DNA of 10,341 nt from JBDTMT01 sp033764095. GTDB taxonomy: Bacteria; Desulfobacterota; Binatia; HRBIN30; CADEER01. Location of the stretch: assembly GCA_033764095.1 (NCBI GenBank), contig JANRJF010000397.1:1-10341 (forward strand), read 5' to 3'. Position 1 is the stretch's first letter. Every line of letters starts with the position of its first letter. Both the position numbers and the translations under genes were made by a program. The notes beneath the pieces are model-generated. The model ran no database searches, was not told where the DNA came from, and saw only the letters and a program-made list of their open reading frames with translations. Positions 1 through 4,523 of the stretch are shown one piece after another.

Positions 1-1
1 G

Positions 2-229
2 AAGATCGGCATCGACCTCGGCCGCGACGACCTGGTGGTCGGCGCACTGGTCGGCGCCGGCATCGCGCTGCAGGTGAAGGCCTTCGAGATCGCCGAGAAG
101 ATTCCCGGCGTACGCGACGTCGCGTCGTGGATCCTGACCCGGCGCGTCGAGCAGCTGATCGCGGGCCTGGGGCACGCGCGCTTCACCAGCGACGCCTCGA
201 AGTACCGGCCGACCGCGACCGCGGCCTGA
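2..229 (+). CDS. C-terminal end of an unidentified protein (5' truncated)
   Basis: The reading frame is open from the window edge and ends at TGA 227-229, giving the last 75 residues of a protein whose start lies upstream. The tail has an alternating hydrophobic/Gly stretch (GALVGAGIALQVKAFEIAEKI), then a basic amphipathic segment (ASWILTRRVEQLIAGLG) and a polar end (SKYRPTATAA). Third codon positions are strongly G/C, as in the other real genes here. I do not recognise the family and assign no function. A GC-rich hairpin starts 11 nt after the stop, which fits the end of a transcription unit. Confidence 0.6.
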   Translation, partial: KIGIDLGRDDLVVGALVGAGIALQVKAFEIAEKIPGVRDVASWILTRRVEQLIAGLGHARFTSDASKYRPTATAA

Positions 230-239
230 CGGATCCGCA

Positions 240-256
240 CCGGCCGCGCCGGCCGG
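240..256 (+). terminator. GC-rich hairpin just after the first gene
   Basis: CCGGCC and GGCCGG form a perfect 6-bp stem around a 5-nt loop (GCGCC), 11 nt downstream of the TGA at 227-229. No T-tract follows on either strand, so this is not a canonical intrinsic terminator. It could be a 3'-end stabiliser or a weak or Rho-assisted stop. In DNA this GC-rich, such stems also arise by chance. Confidence 0.3.
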
Positions 257-350
257 CTCAGCCCGCCGCGGCGGCGGATCGCAACACGACGACGCGCCCC
301 CTCCAACCGCCGGCCGCGCTGCGGCGCAGGGTCGCCAGACTGGGCGCCCC

Positions 351-386
351 CCCCCAGCCGTCGAGGCGGCGCTCACCGGCTGGGGG
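351..386. other. 10-bp GC-rich inverted repeat (hairpin)
   Basis: CCCCCAGCCG (351-360) is perfectly complementary to CGGCTGGGGG (377-386), with a 16-nt loop. It sits between the end of the first gene and the terC promoter region. It may be a transcription terminator without a T-tract, or a 5' leader structure if transcription of terC starts further upstream. Confidence 0.4.
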
Positions 387-515
387 CTGCCGATGCACGC
401 CACCAGCTCGGCCGGGGCGGTGCCGCAGTGCCCGTCACATCGGTAAAGACGATGCGACTTCGGCTGGATAATCTATTTGCCGATATATATTCCGGCGTTA
501 GAACCGAGCGGCGAC

Positions 516-521
516 GAGGAG
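516..521 (+). promoter_or_regulatory. Shine-Dalgarno site that fixes the terC start at GTG 528
   Basis: GAGGAG lies 6 nt before GTG 528-530. The earlier in-frame TTG at 477 has no such site and would add 17 non-conserved residues (MPIYIPALEPSGDEEND) ahead of the first membrane segment. The GTG start is therefore preferred. Confidence 0.7.
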
Positions 522-527
522 AACGAC

Positions 528-1493
528 GTGATCGACGCGAGCATCGGAACACCGGGACTCTGGGCGGGCTTCATCGCCTTCGTCATCGCCATGCTGGCGA
601 TCGACCTCGGGGTCTTCCATCGCAAGGCGCACGCCGTCGGCTTTCGCGAGGCGGCGGTGTGGAGCGCGGTGTGGATCGGGCTGGCGGTGCTGTTCAACGT
701 CGGCGTCTGGCAGTGGTTCGGTGCCCAGCGTGGGCTCGAGTTCGCCACCGGCTACCTGATCGAGAAGGCGCTCTCGGTCGACAACATCTTCGTCTTCGTC
801 GTCATCTTCACCAGCTTGCAGATCCCCGCCGCCTATCAGCACCGGGTGCTGTTCTGGGGCATCCTCAGCGCCCTGGTGCTGCGCGCCGCGATGATTCTCG
901 CCGGCGCGGCACTGCTCGCGCGCTTTCACTGGCTCATCTACGTGTTCGGCGCCTTCCTGCTGCTCACCGGCGTCAAGCTGCTGCTGCAGCGCGGGCACAG
1001 CAGCGCGCTGGAGGACAGCCTGGCGCTGCGCCTGGTGCGCCGCTTCCTGCCGACCACGACGCGCTTCGACGGCGAGCGCTTCTTCACCCGCGAAGCGGGG
1101 CGGCGGGTGGCGACGCCGCTGTTCGTCGCGCTGCTGCTGGTCGAGGCGACCGACGTGGTGTTCGCGGTCGATTCGATCCCGGCGATCTTCGCCGTCACGC
1201 GCGACCCGTTCATCGTCTTCACCTCGAACATCTTCGCGATTCTCGGTCTGCGGTCGCTCTACTTCCTGCTCGCCGGCCTGGTCGACATGTTTCGCTATCT
1301 GAAGGTCGGCTTGGCGGCGGTGCTGCTCTTCGTCGGCGGGAAGATGCTGGCGATCGACGTCTACAAGGTCGATCCGCTGGTCTCGCTGGCAGTGGTCGCC
1401 GCCATGCTCGCGACGGCGGTCATCGCCTCGTGGCTCGCCAACCAGCGCGATGCGCGCGCCGGCGCGGCGGCCGCGCCGGAGGTGCAGTCGTGA
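528..1493 (+). CDS. TerC/Alx-family integral membrane protein
   Basis: A polytopic inner-membrane protein of 321 aa from GTG 528. Family hallmarks are all present: DLGVFHRK after the first helix; EKALSVDNIFVF (about residues 79-90) and QHRVLFWGI; the second conserved block VEATDVVFAVDSIPAIF (205-221); and TSNIFAILGLRSLYFLL. The acidic residues E79, D85, E206, D209 and D215 are the ones conserved in TerC proteins. Members such as E. coli Alx and B. subtilis YkoY/MeeF are linked to manganese efflux or metal loading of exported enzymes, and the original TerC to tellurite resistance. Substrate cannot be read from sequence. The length matches the Alx subgroup (about 320 aa). It is the first gene of a three-gene operon; its stop overlaps the BON gene's GTG start by 4 nt (GTGA). 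Confidence 0.93.
   Translation: MIDASIGTPGLWAGFIAFVIAMLAIDLGVFHRKAHAVGFREAAVWSAVWIGLAVLFNVGVWQWFGAQRGLEFATGYLIEKALSVDNIFVFVVIFTSLQIPAAYQHRVLFWGILSALVLRAAMILAGAALLARFHWLIYVFGAFLLLTGVKLLLQRGHSSALEDSLALRLVRRFLPTTTRFDGERFFTREAGRRVATPLFVALLLVEATDVVFAVDSIPAIFAVTRDPFIVFTSNIFAILGLRSLYFLLAGLVDMFRYLKVGLAAVLLFVGGKMLAIDVYKVDPLVSLAVVAAMLATAVIASWLANQRDARAGAAAAPEVQS
1478..1482 (+). promoter_or_regulatory. Shine-Dalgarno site inside the end of terC for the BON gene
   Basis: GGAGG lies 7 nt before GTG 1490, within the last codons of the TerC gene. Together with the GTGA overlap it argues for the GTG 1490 start rather than ATG 1526, and for translational coupling. Confidence 0.6.
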
Positions 1494-2011
1494 GGCTCGC
1501 GGGGGCGACGACCTGGGGCGGGCGGATGATCGGCTGCTGGCTGCTCGCCACACTGGCGGCGCTGCCGGTCGCCGGCGAGGAAGCGGACGCGCTGGGCGCG
1601 CGCGTGCGCCAGACGCTGGCGGCGGACGCGGAGCTGGCGGCGCGCGGCGCGCAACTGGCGGTCGAGGAGCGCGGCGGGGTCGTGCGGCTCTCGGGAACGG
1701 TGCGGCTGTACGCCGACAAGCTGCGCGCCGAGCGCATCGTCCGGGCCACGGCCGCCGAGCGCAGGATCGACAACCAGGTCCACGTCGCGCCGCTGATGCC
1801 GGCCTCCGACCGCGAGATCAAGCGCGCCATCGTCAGCATCGGCAAGTGGAGCCGTTTTCAGGGCGCCGGCATGCAGATCACGGTGCGCGGCGGAGCGGTC
1901 CGGGTGCGCGGCACCTTCCACGATCCGAGCGACGTCCTGGTGCTGACCGAGCAGATCGCCGCCATCGAGGGCGTGCGCGCGATCGAGATCGACGCGCTCT
2001 ACCCGGTGTGA
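1490..2011 (+). CDS. Secreted protein with two BON domains
   Basis: 173 aa from GTG 1490, which overlaps the TerC stop. An N-terminal export signal is visible: Arg near the start, the hydrophobic run MIGCWLLATLAALPVAG, and a probable cleavage near residue 29 before EEAD. Two BON-like repeats follow. The first (about 36-99) has the pattern LGARVRQTLAAD...VVRLSGTV...AERIVR...IDNQVHV. The second (about 107-170) is REIKRAIVSIG...AVRVRGTFHD...LTEQIAAIEGVRAIEI. BON domains occur in OsmY, in secretins and in mechanosensitive-channel relatives; they are thought to bind phospholipid or hold envelope proteins together. The product should act in the periplasm. Lying between a TerC protein and an ion channel, it may be an accessory envelope subunit; this is inference from position. 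Confidence 0.85.
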   Translation: MRLAGATTWGGRMIGCWLLATLAALPVAGEEADALGARVRQTLAADAELAARGAQLAVEERGGVVRLSGTVRLYADKLRAERIVRATAAERRIDNQVHVAPLMPASDREIKRAIVSIGKWSRFQGAGMQITVRGGAVRVRGTFHDPSDVLVLTEQIAAIEGVRAIEIDALYPV

Positions 2012-2811
2012 TGCGCGCCGCCTGCCACCGACTGATCGCCCAGCCGCGCTTCCAACAGGCGGTGGTCGGCCTGATCGTCTTCAACGCGGCGCTGATGGGG
2101 CTGGAGACCTCGCCTGCGGTCATGGCGGCGCACGGGGTGTGGCTGGGGTGGCTCAACCGCGCCGTGCAAGGGTTGTTCGTCTTGGAGCTGTCGGCGCGCC
2201 TGGTGGCGGCCGGCTCGCTGCGCCGCTTCCTCGCCGACGGCTGGAACGCCTTCGACCTGACGGTGGTCGCGATCTCGTTGCTCCCGGTGGCCGGACCATT
2301 CGCCGGCGTGGCGCGGCTGGCGCGCATTCTGCGCGTCGCGCGGCTGGTGTCCGCCTCGCCCGAGCTGCGCCTGATCGTGGCGACCATGCTGCGCTCGATT
2401 CCCTCGCTCGGCCACGTCGTCGTGCTGCTCGGCGTGCTGCTCTACGTCTACGCGATCGGCGGCTTCTACCTCTTCGGCGTCCACGATCCGGCGCGCTGGG
2501 GCACGCTCGGCTCGGCGCTGCTCAGCCTGTTCCAGATCCTCACCCTGGAGGGCTGGCCGGAAATGCAGGCGGCGCTGCTCGGCCCGCTGCCCTGGGCGTG
2601 GCTCTACTTCGCCAGCTTCGTCGTCCTCGCCGTGTTCGTGGTGATCAACCTGTTCATCGCCGTCGTGATCAACAACCTGCAGGTGGTGCAGGCGGAGGCG
2701 CGCGAGCTGGCGGACGGGCGCGCCGCCGCCGCCGAGTCGCTGGCCAGCATTCGCGCCGTGCGCGAGCACCTCGATCGACTGGAACGGGGGTTGCGCGAGG
2801 CGCCGCGATGA
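2011..2811 (+). CDS. One-domain voltage-gated cation channel (BacNav/NaChBac type, Ca-like filter)
   Basis: 266 aa, the usual length of BacNav channels (NavAb and NaChBac are about 270). ATG 2011 shares its A with the TGA of the BON gene; no strong Shine-Dalgarno is seen, so coupled translation is likely. S1 is about 16-33, S2 45-66 and S3 77-92 (NAFDLTVVAISLLP). S4 has Arg at every third position (R102, R105, R108, R111). S5 spans about 131-157 and S6 195-224 (FVVLAVFVVINLFIAVVINNLQ). A helical, charged C-terminal tail (226-262) resembles the tetramerising coiled coil. The pore filter is T178-L-E-G-W-P-E184. BacNav channels have TLESW; Gly in the fourth place is the feature tied to calcium selectivity in the native prokaryotic channel CavMr and in eukaryotic Cav domains I and III. 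It should work as a homotetramer in the inner membrane. Ion preference is predicted, not shown. Confidence 0.9.
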   Translation: MRAACHRLIAQPRFQQAVVGLIVFNAALMGLETSPAVMAAHGVWLGWLNRAVQGLFVLELSARLVAAGSLRRFLADGWNAFDLTVVAISLLPVAGPFAGVARLARILRVARLVSASPELRLIVATMLRSIPSLGHVVVLLGVLLYVYAIGGFYLFGVHDPARWGTLGSALLSLFQILTLEGWPEMQAALLGPLPWAWLYFASFVVLAVFVVINLFIAVVINNLQVVQAEARELADGRAAAAESLASIRAVREHLDRLERGLREAPR

Positions 2812-2919
2812 GCGCACGCGCTCGGCGCGCGCGGGGGGCTTGGCCACGGACTTCGTAATCCATGCCAGGGCGTCGCATGCGTGGCCGACCGCGCACCGTG
2901 CAGCCGAGGCCCGTTGGCG

Positions 2920-2944
2920 GACAGAGCCGGCAGCCGGCCCTGTC
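2920..2944. terminator. Strong hairpin between converging transcription units
   Basis: GACAGAGCCGG (2920-2930) pairs with CCGGCCCTGTC (2934-2944) over 11 positions with one A-C mismatch and a 3-nt loop. It starts 8 nt past the stop of the leftward gene at 2952 and about 110 nt past the rightward channel gene. The position between convergent genes suggests a bidirectional terminator, though no T-tract is present on either side. Confidence 0.5.
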
Positions 2945-2951
2945 AGCTTCG

Positions 2952-3266
2952 TCAGCGCGGGTTCGTGGCGCGGGACGCGGCTGCGGCAGCCGGCACAACC
3001 GTGATCTCGATCCAGCCCTTCACCTCCAGCCGCTGGCCGCCGTCCGCGGCGGATTGGCAGATCGACTGGATGGTCTTGTGCAGCTGACGCAGCTCGACGA
3101 GACGCCGCTCCGAATTCGCCACGTCTCGACCGAGCCGCTCCTGCTCGCTCATTCGCATCAGCGCGTGGAAGGCAATCTTGCTGTTCACGAGCGACAGCAG
3201 AACCTGCTCTGCGTCAGACGCGCTGAAGTCGCCTTCGATGAGCTTGAGAGCATGTTTGGTGTCCAT
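2952..3266 (-). CDS. Small conserved protein of unknown function (104 aa)
   Basis: ATG 3266 gives a 104-residue cytoplasmic protein, MDTKHALKLIEGDFSASDAE onward. It has no signal peptide or membrane segment. The first 75 residues look helical (LIEGDFSASDAEQVLLSLVNSKIAFH, then EQERLGRDVANSERRLVELRQLHKTI). A short strand-like segment follows (QRLEVKGWIEITVV, 79-91), then an Ala-rich low-complexity tail. The pattern IEG-F-(8-9 residues)-LL-L-NSKI-FH followed by an ERLG motif and a final K/W-IEI strand resembles a small uncharacterised protein that I recall from several bacterial phyla; I know of no assigned function. An upstream in-frame start at 3347 would add 27 atypical residues, so the internal ATG is preferred. 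The gene lies 89 nt past the alpha/beta hydrolase stop, on the same strand. Confidence 0.75.
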   Translation of the reverse strand: MDTKHALKLIEGDFSASDAEQVLLSLVNSKIAFHALMRMSEQERLGRDVANSERRLVELRQLHKTIQSICQSAADGGQRLEVKGWIEITVVPAAAAASRATNPR

Positions 3267-3294
3267 TGGCGTGCAGTATGGAGGGACGCGCCGC

Positions 3295-3321
3295 TTGTGC
3301 AATGTGTCCGAGTTGGCACAA
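3295..3321. promoter_or_regulatory. Dyad upstream of the 104-aa gene, possible promoter/operator
   Basis: TTGTGC (3295-3300) and GCACAA (3316-3321) form an inverted repeat with a 15-nt spacer, 29-55 nt upstream of ATG 3266. On the minus strand TTGCAC (3302-3297), then 16 nt, then CATACT makes a weak -35/-10 pair overlapping this dyad. A regulator site is possible, but support is sequence shape only. Confidence 0.2.
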
Positions 3322-3355
3322 CTGTCGAACACGTTCCTCGCACGCACGGCCTGCC

Positions 3356-4237
3356 TTAGCGCCGGCCGAGCAGGGTGGGGAGCAGCGCCTGCGCCACTTC
3401 GGCCGGGCGCTCCTCGTGGGCGAACAAGCCCGCCTGCGCGATCACCGCGAGCCGTGCGTCGGGAAAAGTGCCAACCATCCGCTCCGCTTGGGCGAGCGGA
3501 AAGAACGGGTCGGCCTCACCCCAGACCAGCTGCACCGGGACAGAAATCCGCCGGTGCACGTCGGCAAGACCGCGCACGAAACGGTAATCGAAGCTGCGCA
3601 GCACCCGCACTGCCGCCTCGCGGTGCTGTGGCGAGCGGTGCAGCGGGCGGAGGAAGAACTCGTCGAACTCACCGTCGAGCCGGCGCGCGTCCAGGAACGC
3701 GTCGCCGAGGACAAAGCGATTGCGGCGTAACCCCGGCCGCCCCATCACCCAGCCGAGCGCGGGACCCACTCCCGGCAGGTGTCGTATCGCGAGGAAGGAC
3801 CGGAAGCGCCACCCGATGTGACCCGCAATCTCGGTGTTGATGAGCCCCATCGCGCGCACGCGCGCGTCGCCGGCAACGGCGTGGCGCGCGATCATCCCGC
3901 CACTGTCATGTCCGACCACCGCCACGTCGGCGAACCCGAGCAGATCGACCACCCTCCGAACGCTGTGGATGTGCTGCGCCACCGTGAGCGCCGTCGCGGA
4001 GTCGAACCGGCTGGCACCCGAGCCGGGCAGGTCGATGACGTGGCAGGTCACGTGATCGACCAAGTACGGCAACAGCGTGCGGAAGGTCGCGCCGCTCACC
4101 GGCCAGCCGTGAACGAAGAGCACGTCCGGGCCGGATCCGACTCGGCGGTAGGCGACCTCGCCCGCACCAACGTCGAGAAATCTGTCGGGAGCGGCGCGGA
4201 AGCAATCGGCGGCGGCCGCAGCGGTCAGTGTGGGCAT
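3356..4237 (-). CDS. Alpha/beta hydrolase with Asp nucleophile (epoxide hydrolase/dehalogenase-like)
   Basis: 293 aa from ATG 4237, preceded by GAGG at 4 nt. The fold's landmarks are in order. HGWP (43-46) matches the HGxP oxyanion motif of epoxide hydrolases. The nucleophile elbow is VGHDSGG, with Asp111 in the place where esterases have Ser. The acid is probably D243 in VWGEADPFFP, and the His is H274 in AGLFAHEERP. A helical cap lies between about 135 and 215. An Asp nucleophile is typical of epoxide hydrolases and haloalkane/haloacetate dehalogenases, which form a covalent alkyl-enzyme ester. The residue after the nucleophile is Ser, not the Trp common in haloalkane dehalogenases and many epoxide hydrolases, so the substrate is open. 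No signal peptide is seen, so it is probably cytoplasmic. An upstream extension to 4342 is possible in frame but lacks hydrolase-like sequence. Confidence 0.88.
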   Translation of the reverse strand: MPTLTAAAAADCFRAAPDRFLDVGAGEVAYRRVGSGPDVLFVHGWPVSGATFRTLLPYLVDHVTCHVIDLPGSGASRFDSATALTVAQHIHSVRRVVDLLGFADVAVVGHDSGGMIARHAVAGDARVRAMGLINTEIAGHIGWRFRSFLAIRHLPGVGPALGWVMGRPGLRRNRFVLGDAFLDARRLDGEFDEFFLRPLHRSPQHREAAVRVLRSFDYRFVRGLADVHRRISVPVQLVWGEADPFFPLAQAERMVGTFPDARLAVIAQAGLFAHEERPAEVAQALLPTLLGRR

Positions 4238-4434
4238 GACACCTCGTCTCGTTGGTGGGTGTTGCGCCGTTCCGGCGCGTGCCGTCCTCGCGGGCGACGC
4301 TCGCCTGATCGACGATGACTCTGTGGCAATCGACTGGAGCAATGCGCGTGCCCTACATGGGCCTTTGCGCCTGCGTGGACGTGCGCGGACACAGATGTGC
4401 CGGCCGCAAGATGACGATGCACATCAGCAACGCG

Positions 4435-4468
4435 ACCGTTGCGCCGGCGCCACGCCGGGCGCAACGGT
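4435..4468. terminator. Long hairpin downstream of the secreted hydrolase gene
   Basis: ACCGTTGCGCC (4435-4445) pairs perfectly with GGCGCAACGGT (4458-4468). Inside the loop GGCG (4446-4449) also pairs with CGCC (4453-4456), leaving a CCA triloop and one bulged G. The result is about 15 bp of stem, 56 nt past the TGA of the 888-aa gene and about 200 nt before the start of the next leftward gene. No T-tract follows. It is probably a 3'-end structure or terminator separating the two genes. Confidence 0.5.
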
Positions 4469-4497
4469 TCGACCGGTCACGCCCTCCGCGTGCGCGT

Positions 4498-4522
4498 CAC
4501 GCGGATCGCGATGCTCCGCGTG
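4498..4522 (-). terminator. Hairpin immediately after the secreted hydrolase stop
   Basis: CACGCGG (4498-4504) and CCGCGTG (4516-4522) form a 7-bp stem with an 11-nt loop. It begins one base after the TGA (4524-4526, minus strand) of the large secreted protein. With the 4435-4468 hairpin it makes a two-stem 3' region. Confidence 0.35.
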
Positions 4523-4523
4523 C

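Larger units (their letters stand above)
230..527. other. Intergenic stretch before the terC operon
   Basis: About 300 nt with no convincing gene. It holds the 240-256 hairpin, a run of nine C (347-355), the larger hairpin at 351-386, and an AT-rich pocket at 466-495 just ahead of the terC ribosome-binding site. The pocket contains two -10-like hexamers (GATAAT 467-472 and TATATT 486-491), but neither has a good -35 partner at 16-18 nt. I looked for the conserved core of the yybP-ykoY manganese riboswitch, often found upstream of terC/alx genes, and do not see it. Confidence 0.5.

Noticed and set aside
387..527. yybP-ykoY manganese riboswitch ahead of terC
   Set aside because: The conserved loop sequences of that riboswitch are not present on the plus strand.
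2808..2858. 16-residue frame starting at an ATGA overlap after the channel gene
   Set aside because: The overlap looks like coupling, but the product is very short and Arg-rich with no sign of selection.
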